Assembly (NCBI GenBank): GCA_964019135.1
Contig: OZ025258.1
Span: 31,862,186 to 31,926,185, forward strand
Reading direction: 5' to 3'
Length of the DNA stretch: 64,000 nucleotides
Source: Arenicola marina
Lineage: Eukaryota > Annelida > Polychaeta > Arenicolidae
The notes under the pieces were generated by a model that was not told where the DNA came from, ran no database searches, and saw only the letters and a program-made list of their open reading frames with translations. This document shows, piece after piece, positions 1 through 10,520 of this stretch; the stretch's first letter is position 1, and every line of letters begins with the position of its first letter. A program made the position numbers and the translations under genes.

Positions 1-760
1 GCGACGTCTTGTCCGGCATGGTGACATCTCGTCCGGATTCTCGTCCCGTTTATCGGACGAGTGTAGCTGGTTTCGTTCGCCTGGTCTGCCACCGACGCGC
101 CACCTGTCGGTGGCCCTGGGCGCTGTCATCCCCTCCCCACACCCCCCCCCCCTCCTCCACCCCACCCCACCCCTCCCCGCCGCCATCCCCATTGCGGACT
201 GGCTGGCCATGTGACATGCCGCGAGGACTCAGTTGTTACGACTCCGCCCCCCCCACCCCCGCTCCCGCTCCCTCCCCTGTCCCCCTGCAGCCATGACACT
301 GTTCGTATTTCTAACTGACAACATGACACCATTTTATCTGGCGGCGGCAGACCGCGGAAAGCCTGGTGTGCATGTCTGCTCAACGTATCGGTGTGCAAGG
401 CAATAAAACATCGCTGTAGGTCGCAACAATCCGTGGCAAATTGGGTTTTGGTCGACAGTCTAATGACATACCATTGCTGCTGCTGTTACAGTAATGTCCG
501 GGTTTGTTATCGTAACCGATAATGCATACTTGCAGCCGGTCGTAGATATTACAGACAAACAAATAGTTTCAGATCTGGCCGCTCATTAGTTGGATTATAT
601 CATCATAATAGATTGGTTCGGAATATATATTGGTTGTTGGAATATGCCGTATTATTTGGACAGTAAGTCGGTTGGAATACATCCAATGTTGGTTGGCTCA
701 TGTCGGCAGGGGGCTGGAAGATGCTAGATGTTGTTTGCATTGCACCTGATAGGCTGTTAG
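1..760. other. Sequence without a recognisable gene
   Basis: No open frame here looks like a protein. The stretch contains C-rich, pyrimidine-heavy tracts (about 140-190 and 247-290) and otherwise AT-balanced unique sequence leading into the 35-bp array. The short open frames are proline or glycine rich and follow only from the C/G runs. Confidence 0.6.
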
Positions 761-762
761 TT

Positions 763-1709
763 GGATCAGGTTGCATGGCTTGTGCTGTTGGTCTATTGGA
801 TCAGGTTGCATGGCTTGTGCTGTTGGTCTATTGGATCAGGTTGCATGGCTTGTGCTGTTGGTTTATTGGATCAGGTTGCATGGCTTGTGCTGTTGGTCTA
901 TTGGATCAGGTTGCATGGCTTGTGCTGTTGGTCTATTGGATCAGGTTGCATGGCTTGTGCTGTTGGTCTATTGGATCAGGTTGCATGGCTTGTGCTGTTG
1001 GTCTATGGCATCAGGTTGCATGGCTTGTGCTGTTGGTCTATTGGATCAGGTTGCATGGCTTGTGCTGTTGGTCTATTGGATCAGGTTGCATGGCTTGTGC
1101 TGTTGGTCTATTGGATAAGGTTGCATGGCTTGTGCTGTTGGTCTATTGGATCAGGTTGCATGCCTTGTGCTGTTGGTCTATTGGATCAGGTTGCATGCCT
1201 TGTGCTGTTGGTCTATTGGATCAGGTCGCATGGCTTGTGCTGTTGGTCTATTGGAACAGGTTGCATGCCTTGTACTGTTGGTCTATTGGATCAGGTCGCA
1301 TGCCTTGTGCTGTTGGTCTATTGGATCAGGTTGCATGTCTTGTGCTGTTGGTCTATTGGATCAGGTTGCATGGCTTATGCTGTTGGTCTATTGGATCAGG
1401 TTGCATGGCTTGTGCTGTTGGTCTATTGGATCAGGTTGCATGGCTTGTGCTGTTGGTCTATTGGATCAGGTTGCATGCCTTGTGCTGTTGGTCTATTGGA
1501 TCAGGTTGCATGCCTTGTGCTGTTGGTCTATTGGATCAGGTCGCATGGCTTGTGCTGTTGGTCTATTGGAACAGGTTGCATGCCTTGTACTGTTGGTCTA
1601 TTGGATCAGGTCGCATGCCTTGTGCTGTTGGTCTATTGGATCAGGTTGCATGCCTTGTGCTGTTGGTCTATTGGATCAGGTTGCATGGCTTGTCCTGTTG
1701 GTCTATTGA
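763..1709. repeat. 35-bp tandem array, about 27 copies
   Basis: The unit contains TTGGATCAGGTTGCATGGCT followed by TGTGCTGTTGGTCTA and repeats every 35 bases. Variants (TCGCATG, GGAACAGG, TTGTACTG) occur in the same order twice, 315 bp or nine units apart (for example GGAACAGG near 1255 and 1570), so a nine-unit block has been duplicated. The period is one short of 36, so a translation moves to another frame each copy. All three plus frames are free of stops across nearly the whole array. I regard it as non-coding. Confidence 0.95.
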
Positions 1710-1851
1710 GTTATTGTTATGACATGCAGTCTTTCTCGCAGTGGGGAGTGTTTGCATTTAGTCAGGACCCATATCGCAACTACGGGAAGATTAAATCTGA
1801 AAATAAGCGCCAAGAGAAATGGGAGCATCCCCACGCTGTTGGCAAGCATCT

Positions 1852-1973
1852 CTCAGAGTCATGATGAGGGGTAGGTAGGATAGGCCAGTAGGTGGCCTCA
1901 CTACCAAAGGGTAGTTCCCTCCTCAGAGTCGTGGTGAGGGGTAGGTAGGATAGGCCAGTAGGTGGCCTCACTA
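1852..1973. repeat. 70-bp direct repeat, two copies
   Basis: Two copies of a segment starting CTCAGAGTC and containing GAGGGGTAGGTAGGATAGGC lie 70 bases apart. They differ at a few positions (ATGATGAG versus GTGGTGAG). No gene is associated with them. Confidence 0.9.
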
Positions 1974-2918
1974 AACGCAAGGTCTAGTCTACAGGTCACA
2001 GTGGCTGGCGAAAGTACGCTACCGGTATACATTGTCAGTCGGGATTGGCAAGGAATATCGTGGCTAAAATTCATTCAGTTTCAATTATTCATCTCAATTG
2101 TGAAAATACAGAGGCACGACTTCGTGCGCCTGCTGCCCTGTACCCCCCCCCCCCCCTCCCCACCTCCTGCCGCCCAGCCCCCCCCCCACCTCCCCACCTC
2201 CTGCCGCCCAGCCCCCCCCCCCTCCCGGGGACAGCTGCCATCGCCCCACACCGGGCTGGCACGGCGGCCAAGTGTTTGCACTAATTATCACGTCAGTCTG
2301 GCCGCGAGAGACCGCGAGAGACTACGTGACCGCCCTTCACTACGGCCTTGGTAGCGGCTGGACCACTATCATCGTCAGAACTAAACTCCTGTCGGGAAGA
2401 GGGATACTGGGGACAGAGAACTTTTCATAAGCTTACGGATATTGTGCCCCCCGCAAGGTAGGCTGTTTGGGTTTCCACTCTAACTTCTTTAAAAGGTTCT
2501 TTAAATTAGGATGCTTTCGGTCAGTACTCTGTAACTGATTTTTGTGTTTAGATTGTCGACAGCACCCTTGTATACTATTTGACATTGTTGGACGCTCATA
2601 TGAACACATGAGTTTTATTATCAACACATAGGCTGGCATGCTATCTATAAGGATGAAAGCAGCTGACAATTGTAATTACAGTTACACAATAACCAACCGA
2701 CATATTCGGAAGGAGTTTTTGTGTCAACGTTCCTCCCCAGACCGTATAATGGGGATGGGTGAGACATGACGCGGGTCAGGTGCCAAGTCAGACAGCCACG
2801 ACCTGTTGATATGCTGCTCCTTCTGCTTAGTAACTGAGTTAAGCAGACTCACTCATCTTTTTTTCTTAAATTAATTATGCCTGCGGGGTCCCTATTGCTA
2901 ACCATGGTATCGTATGCG
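1974..2918. other. Sequence without a recognisable gene, with poly-C tracts
   Basis: Long C runs alternate with CACCTCCTGCCGCCCAGC blocks at about 2141-2225, which is a small pyrimidine-rich repeat. The rest is unique and AT-moderate, and no exon-like open frame with splice signals was recognised. Confidence 0.5.
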
Positions 2919-3440
2919 ACATCAAATGTAAAGGGTATCATTAACTTGCGACACATCGGTGAGGGCAACTCCCCCCCCCCCTCCCCACCCCAACCCCTCT
3001 CTCTCTCTCTCCTTTGTCTTTCTCTCTTTCTCTCCCGGGAGGGAGGCACTATTATAGAAATATGGTGGGAGGGTTTCGCCGGTGCCTTGATGCATGAGAG
3101 AGCGGACATTTGTGATAAAAATAGCTATAGAGCGGATATTAAAAAACTTGCGACCGGGGTGGCGGGGGGCTCTGAAACTGTGCGTTCATAGAGCGCGTTG
3201 CCACGCTTTCGAGCGGATTTTGGCGGTAAAACAAACACCCTGACCGAGCGAATTTTGGCGGTGAAAAAGGGGGAGATTTACCTCGGAACCCCCAAACCCA
3301 GCAATGTATTAAGTACCCCCCCTGGCTTTCTCTTTCCCTATATTTATAGATTGTCAGAACGAAAATGTGAATGTTGGACGCCTATATCACTCCGATTGAC
3401 AATGACGCTGCCTCCTCCTTGACGTCGCTGCTGTTGTTGT

Positions 3441-5160
3441 CAGACGCTGGGGATAGCGCCGCGGGATCAGTGGTGCCTCCCCCCTCCCCCCGGACGCTGG
3501 GGATAGCGCCGCGGGATCAATGGTGCCTCCCCCTCCCCCCGGACGCTGGGGATAGCGCCGCGGGATCAGTGGTACCTCCCCCCTCCCCCCTCCCCCCGGA
3601 CGCTGGGGATAGCGCCGCGGGATCAGTGGTGCCTCCCCCTCCCACCGGACGCTGGGGATAGCGCCGCGGAATCAGTGGTACCTCCCCCCCTCCCCCCTCC
3701 CCCCGGACGCTGGGGATAGCGCCGCGGGATCAGTGGTGCCTCCCCCCCTCCCCCCGGACGCTGGGGATAGCGCCGCTGAATCAGTGGTACCTCCCCCCTC
3801 CCCCCCTCCCCCCGGACGCTGGGGATAGCGCCGCGGGATCAGTGGTGCCTCCCCCCTCCCCCCGGACGCTAGGGATAGCGCCGCGGAATCAGTGGTGCCT
3901 CCCCAATCCCCCAGGACGCTGGGGATAGCGCCGCGGGATCAGTGGTGCCTCCCCCCTCCCCCCTCCCCCCGGACGCTGGGGATAGCGCCGCGGGATCAGT
4001 GGTGCCTCCCCCCTCCCCCCGGACGCTGGGGATAGCGCCGCGGGATCAGTGGTGCCTCCCCCCTCCCCCCTCCCCCCGGACGCTGGGGATAGCGCCGCGG
4101 AATCAGTGGTACCTCCCCCCTCCCCCCGGACGCTGGGAATAGCGCCGCGGGATTAATGGTGCCTCCCCCCTCCCCTCGGACGCTGGGCATAGCGCCGCGG
4201 GATCAGTGGTGCCTCCCCCCCTCCCCCCGGACGCTGGGGATAGCGCCGCGGAATCAGTGGTACCTCCCCCCCTCCCCCCGGACGCTGGGGATAGCGCCGC
4301 GGGATCAGTGGTGCCTCCCCCCTCCCCCCTCCCCCCGGACGCTGGGGATAGCGCCGCGGAATCAGTGGTACCTCCCCCCTCCCCCCGGACGCTGGGAATA
4401 GCGCCGCGGGATCAATGGTGCCTCCCCCCTCCCCCTCGGACGCTGGGCATAGCGCCGCGGGATCAGTGGTGCCTCCCCCCTCCCCCCGGACGCTGGGGAT
4501 AGCGCCGCGGAATCAGTGGTGCCTCCCCCCTCCCCCCGGACGCTGGGGATAGCGCCGCGGGATCAGTGGTGCCTCCCCCCCTCCCCCCGGACGCTGGGGA
4601 TAGCGCCGCGGAATCAGTGGTGCCTCCCCAATCCCCCAGGACGCTGGGGATAGCGCCGCGGGATCAGTGGTGCCTCCCCCCTTCCCCCCTCCCCCCGGAC
4701 GCTGGGGATAGCGCCGCGGGATCAGTGGTGCCTCCCCCCTCCCCCCGGACGCTGGGGATAGCGCCGCGGAATCAGTGGTGCCTCCCCTCTCCCCCCGGAC
4801 GCTTGGGATAGCGCCGCGGGATCAGTGGTGCCTCCCCCCTCCCCCCTCCCGCCGGACGCTGGGGATAGCGCCGCGGGATCAGTGGTGCCTCCCCCCTCCC
4901 CCCTCCCCCGGACGCTGGGGATAGCGCCGCGGGATCAGTGGTGCCTCCCCCCTCCCCCCGGACGCTGGGCGCCGCGGGATCAGTGGTGCCTCCCCCCTCC
5001 CCCCCTCCCCCCGGACGCTGGGGATAGCGCCGCGGGATCAGTGGTGCCTCCCCCCTCCCCCCCTCCCCCCGGACGCTGGGGATAGCGCCGCAGGATCAGT
5101 GGTGCCTTCCCCCTCCCCCCTCCTCCCGGACGCTGGGCATAGCGCCGCGGAATCAGTGGT
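3441..5160. repeat. ~50-bp C-rich tandem array, left copy
   Basis: The unit contains GGACGCTGGGGATAGCGCCG, then CGGGATCAGTGGTGCCTCCC and a variable run of C and CTCCCCCC blocks, so the period varies from about 42 to 60. Recurrent variants are GAATCAGTGGTACC and GGGATCAATGG. The long proline-rich open frames are a by-product of the C runs. Confidence 0.95.
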
Positions 5161-5431
5161 GCGGCTCATCCACACAGATATATTACCCATATTTCGCCGC
5201 CACTAGTTTTTCGAAAATGGCACGATGTCACACATCTACACGCGGAGGGGAGGGGTGGGGTGGAGGTGTCTAAGGGGTCTGCCCCTCACCCCATTTGCTT
5301 TCGTACCGGACCCCGATATCTTCTTGATTTTGAACCGTCCTACCTCCCCTCGGTCGTAGATTTTTCGAAAGTGCCCCTCCCCCCCCCCACTCCCCATCCT
5401 CCTCCATTTTAGAATCCTTGATCCGCCGCTG
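5161..5431 (-). mobile_element. Possible terminus of a non-autonomous DNA transposon, left copy
   Basis: Read on the minus strand from 5431 the segment begins CAGCGGCGGATCAAGG, which resembles the terminal inverted repeats of hAT-like and related cut-and-paste elements. It continues through G-rich and TTTTCGAAA-like sequence, and the array from 3441 may lie inside the same element. I did not find the opposite end or a target-site duplication. The assignment is an inference from the end motif only. Confidence 0.3.
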
Positions 5432-5507
5432 AGACAATTGGGATATCGTGTTCTTTTCGTGTCAGCACATTGATATATGCATAATTTAGTTGGTTCCGAT
5501 GGGAAAA

Positions 5508-6759
5508 AGCCATTGAAGGCAATGGCACAGAAGTCATTAAAGAGAATGGCACTGCGGAGGCCATTAAAGGGAATGGCACTATGGAAGTCATTGAAGGGAA
5601 TGTTACTACGGAAGTCATTGAAGGGAATGGTACTACGGAAGTCATTAAAGAGAATGGCACTGCGGAGGCCATTAAAGAGAATGGCACTATGGAAGTCATT
5701 GAAGGGAATGGCACTACGGAAGTCATTGAAGGGAATGGCACTATGGAAGTCATTGAAGGGAATGGCACTACGGAAGTCATTGAAGGGAATGGCACTATGG
5801 AAGTCATTAGAATGGCACTATGGAAGTCATTAAAGGGAATGGCACTATGGAAGTCATTAGAATGGCACTATGCAAGTCATTGAAGGGAATGGCAATACGG
5901 AAGTCATTAAAGGGAATGGCACTATGGAAGTCATTAAAGGGAATGGCACTGCGGAAGTCATTGAAGGGAATGGCAATACGGAAGTCATTGAAGGGAATGG
6001 CAATACGGAAGTCATTGAAGGGAATGGCACTATGGAAGTCATTGAAGGGAATGGCACTACGGAAGTCATTGAAGGGAATGACACTACGGAAGTCATTGAA
6101 GGGAATGGCACTGCGGAAGTCATTGAAGGGAATGGCACTACGGAAGTCATTGAAGGGAATGGCACTATGGAAGTCATTAAAGGGAATGACACTATGGAAG
6201 TCACTGAAGGGAATGGCACTATGGAAGTCATTGAAGGGAATGGCACTATGGAAGTCATTGAAGGGAATGACACTACGGAAGTCATTGAAGGGAATGGCAT
6301 TGCGGAAGTCATTGAAGGGAATGGCACTGTGGAAGTCATTGAAGGGAATGGCACTGCGGAAGTCATTGAAGGGAATGACACTACGGAAGTCATTGAAGGG
6401 AATGGCACTATGGAAGTCATTGAAGGGAATGGCACTGTGGAAGTCATTGAAGGGAATGGCACTACGGAAGTCATTGAAGGGAATGGCACTGCGGAAGTCA
6501 TTGAAGGGAATGGCACTGCGGAAGTCATTAGAATGGCACTACGGAAGTCATTGAAGGGAATGGCACTACGGAAGTCATTGAAGGGAATGGCACTGTGGAA
6601 GTCATTAAAGGGAATGGCACTACGGAAGTCATTGAAGGGAATGACACTACGGAAGTCATTGAAGGGAATGGCACTGTGGAAGTCATTAAAGGGAATGGCA
6701 CTACGGAAGTCATTGAAGGGAATGACACTACGGAAGTCATTGAAGGGAATGGCACTGTG
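5508..6759. repeat. 27-bp tandem array, left copy, cut by the gap
   Basis: Units contain GGAAGTCATTGAAGGGAATG followed by GCACTAC or variants. A few shortened units lack the AAGGG part (near 5807, 5851 and 6527). The order of variants is the same as in the right copy from 10521, so the two stretches are copies of the same locus. The array is interrupted by the N gap at 6760. Confidence 0.95.
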
Positions 6760-6959
6760 NNNNNNNNNNNNNNNNNNNNNNNNNNNNNNNNNNNNNNNNN
6801 NNNNNNNNNNNNNNNNNNNNNNNNNNNNNNNNNNNNNNNNNNNNNNNNNNNNNNNNNNNNNNNNNNNNNNNNNNNNNNNNNNNNNNNNNNNNNNNNNNNN
6901 NNNNNNNNNNNNNNNNNNNNNNNNNNNNNNNNNNNNNNNNNNNNNNNNNNNNNNNNNNN
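6760..6959. other. Assembly gap of 200 N
   Basis: Exactly 200 unknown bases, probably a fixed-size placeholder. The sequence after it restarts a segment already present at 2919. Confidence 0.99.
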
Positions 6960-7481
6960 ACATCAAATGTAAAGGGTATCATTAACTTGCGACACATCGG
7001 TGAGGGCAACTCCCCCCCCCCCTCCCCACCCCAACCCCTCTCTCTCTCTCTCCTTTGTCTTTCTCTCTTTCTCTCCCGGGAGGGAGGCACTATTATAGAA
7101 ATATGGTGGGAGGGTTTCGCCGGTGCCTTGATGCATGAGAGAGCGGACATTTGTGATAAAAATAGCTATAGAGCGGATATTAAAAAACTTGCGACCGGGG
7201 TGGCGGGGGGCTCTGAAACTGTGCGTTCATAGAGCGCGTTGCCACGCTTTCGAGCGGATTTTGGCGGTAAAACAAACACCCTGACCGAGCGAATTTTGGC
7301 GGTGAAAAAGGGGGAGATTTACCTCGGAACCCCCAAACCCAGCAATGTATTAAGTACCCCCCCTGGCTTTCTCTTTCCCTATATTTATAGATTGTCAGAA
7401 CGAAAATGTGAATGTTGGACGCCTATATCACTCCGATTGACAATGACGCTGCCTCCTCCTTGACGTCGCTGCTGTTGTTGT

Positions 7482-10173
7482 CAGACGCTGGGGATAGCGC
7501 CGCGGGATCAGTGGTGCCTCCCCCCTCCCCCCGGACGCTGGGGATAGCGCCGCGGGATCAATGGTGCCTCCCCCTCCCCCCGGACGCTGGGGATAGCGCC
7601 GCGGGATCAGTGGTACCTCCCCCCTCCCCCCTCCCCCCGGACGCTGGGGATAGCGCCGCGGGATCAGTGGTGCCTCCCCCTCCCACCGGACGCTGGGGAT
7701 AGCGCCGCGGAATCAGTGGTACCTCCCCCCTCCCCCCTCCCCCCGGACGCTGGGGATAGCGCCGCGGGATCAGTGGTGCCTCCCCCCTCCCCCCGGACGC
7801 TGGGGATAGCGCCGCTGAATCAGTGGTACCTCCCCCCTCCCCCCTCCCCCCGGACGCTGGGGATAGCGCCGCGGGATCAGTGGTGCCTCCCCCCTCCCCC
7901 CGGACGCTAGGGATAGCGCCGCGGAATCAGTGGTGCCTCCCCAATCCCCCAGGACGCTGGGGATAGCGCCGCGGGATCAGTGGTGCCTCCCCCCTCCCCC
8001 CTCCCCCCGGACGCTGGGGATAGCGCCGCGGGATCAGTGGTGCCTCCCCCCTCCCCCCGGACGCTGGGGATAGCGCCGCGGGATCAGTGGTGCCTCCCCC
8101 CTCCCCCCTCCCCCCGGACGCTGGGGATAGCGCCGCGGAATCAGTGGTACCTCCCCCCTCCCCCCGGACGCTGGAATAGCGCCGCGGGATTAATGGTGCC
8201 TCCCCCCTCCCCTCGGACGCTGGGCATAGCGCCGCGGGATCAGTGGTGCCTCCCCCCTCCCCCCGGACGCTGGGGATAGCGCCGCGGAATCAGTGGTACC
8301 TCCCCCCTCCCCCCGGACGCTGGGGATAGCGCCGCGGGATCAGTGGTGCCTCCCCCTCCCCCCTCCCCCCGGACGCTGGGGATAGCGCCGCGGAATCAGT
8401 GGTACCTCCCCCCTCCCCCCGGACGCTGGGAATAGCGCCGCGGGATCAATGGTGCCTCCCCCCTCCCCTCGGACGCTGGGCATAGCGCCGCGGGATCAGT
8501 GGTGCCTCCCCCCTCCCCCCGGACGCTGGGGATAGCGCCGCGGAATCAGTGGTGCCTCCCCCCTCCCCCCGGACGCTGGGGATAGCGCCGCGGGATCAGT
8601 GGTGCCTCCCCCCTCCCCCCGGACGCTGGGGATAGCGCCGCGGAATCAGTGGTGCCTCCCCAATCCCCCAGGACGCTGGGGATAGCGCCGCGGGATCAGT
8701 GGTGCCTCCCCCCTTCCCCCCTCCCCCCGGACGCTGGGGATAGCGCCGCGGGATCAGTGGTGCCTCCCCCCTCCCCCCGGACGCTGGGGATAGCGCCGCG
8801 GAATCAGTGGTACCTCCCCCCTCCCCCCTCCCCCCGGACGCTGGGGATAGCGCCGCGGGATCAATGGTGCCTCCCCCCTCCCCCCGGACGCTGGGGATAG
8901 CGCCGCGGAATCAGTGGTACCTCCCCCCTCCCCCCGGACGCTGGGGATAGCGCCGCGGGATCAGTGGTGCCTCCCCCCTCCCCCCGGACGCTGGGGATAG
9001 CGCCGCGGGATCAGTGGTGCCTCCCCCCTCCCCCCTCCCCCCGGACGCTGGGGATAGCGCCGCGGAATCAGTGGTACCTCCCCCCTCCCCCCTCCCCCCG
9101 GACGCTGAGGATAGCGCCGCGGGATCAGTGGTGCCTCCCCCCTCCCCCCAGACGCTGGGGATAGCGCCGCGGAATCAGTGGTGCCTCCCCCATCCCCCAG
9201 GACGCTGGGGATAGCGCCGCGGGATCAGTGGTGCCTCCCCCCTCCCCCCTCCCCCCTCCCCCCTCCCTCCTCCCCCCGGACGCTGGGGATAGCGCCGCGG
9301 GATCAGTGGTGCCTCCCCCCTCCCCCCGGACGCTGGGGATAGCGCCGCGGAATCAGTGGTGCCTCCCCCCTCCCCCCTCCTCCTGGACGCTGGGGATAGC
9401 GCCGCGGGATCAGTGGTGCCTCCCCCCTCCCCCCTCCCCCCGGACGCTTGGGATAGCACCGTAGGATCAGTGGTGCCTCCCCCCTCCCCTCTCCCCCCGG
9501 ACGCTGGGGATAGCGCTGCGGGGTCAGTGGTGCCTCCCCCCTCCCCCCGGACGCTGGGGATAGCGCCGCGGAATCAGTGGTGCCTCCCCTCTCCCCCCGG
9601 ACGCTTGGGATAGCGCCGCGGGATCAGTGGTGCCTCCCCCCTCCCCCCTCCCGCCGGACGCTGGGGATAGCGCCGCGGGATCAGTGGTGCCTCCCCCCTC
9701 CCCCCTCCCCCGGACGCTGGGGATAGCGCCGCGGGATCAGTGGTGCCTCCCCCCTCCCCCGGACGCTGGGCGCCGCGGGATCAGTGGTGCCTCCCCCCTC
9801 CCCCCTCCCCCCGGACGCTTGGGATAGCGCCGCGGAATCAGTGGTGCCTCCCCCCTCCCCCCGGACGCTGGGGATAGCGCCGCGGGATCAGTGGTGCCTT
9901 CCCCCTCCCCCCGGACGCTGGGGATAGCGCCGCAAGATCAGTGGTGCCTCCCCCCTCCCCCCTCCCCCCGGACGCTGGGGATAGCGCCGCGGGATCAGTG
10001 GTGCCTCCCCCCTCCCCCCCCCCCCCGGACGCTGGGGATAGCGCCGCGGGATCAGTGGTGCCTCCCCCCTCCCCCCTCCCCCCGGACGCTGGGGATAGCG
10101 CCGCAGGATCAGTGGTGCCTTCCCCCTCCCCCCTCCTCCCGGACGCTGGGCATAGCGCCGCGGAATCAGTGGT
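7482..10173. repeat. ~50-bp C-rich tandem array, right copy
   Basis: The units and flanks are the same as in the array at 3441-5160, but it is about 970 bp longer. The extra units lie in the second half, around 8,800-9,500, with single-base differences spread through the rest. The difference in copy number is the main distinction between the two segments. Confidence 0.95.
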
Positions 10174-10444
10174 GCGGCTCATCCACACAGATATATTACC
10201 CATATTTCGCCGCCACTAGTTTTTCGAAAATGGCACGATGTCACACATCTACACGCGGAGGGGAGGGGTGGGGTGGAGGTGTCTAAGGGGTCTGCCCCTC
10301 ACCCCATTTGCTTTCGTACCGGACCCCGATATCTTCTTGATTTTGAACCGTCCTACCTCCCCTCGGTCGTAGATTTTTCGAAAGTGCCCCTCCCCCCCCC
10401 CACTCCCCATCCTCCTCCATTTTAGAATCCTTGATCCGCCGCTG
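10174..10444 (-). mobile_element. Possible terminus of a non-autonomous DNA transposon, right copy
   Basis: This segment is nearly identical to 5161-5431 and also begins on the minus strand with CAGCGGCGGATCAAGG. The reasoning and the doubt are the same as for the left copy. Confidence 0.3.
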
Positions 10445-10520
10445 AGACAATTGGGATATCGTGTTCTTTTCGTGTCAGCACATTGATATATGCATAATTT
10501 AGTTGGTTCCGATGGGAAAA

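Larger units (their letters stand above)
2919..6759. repeat. Left copy of a segment repeated across the first N gap
   Basis: From 2919 the sequence matches the sequence that restarts right after the gap at 6960 (offset 4041 at the left end, 5013 after the C-rich array). The left copy holds the same landmarks in the same order: a poly-C/CT tract, a duplicated ATTTTGGCGGT motif near 3220 and 3250, the ~50-bp array, the 5161-5431 segment, and the start of the 27-bp array, which runs into the Ns. The right copy is about 970 bp longer in the 50-bp array. This pattern fits two haplotypes or an unresolved overlap placed side by side, though a true duplication cannot be excluded. Confidence 0.85.
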
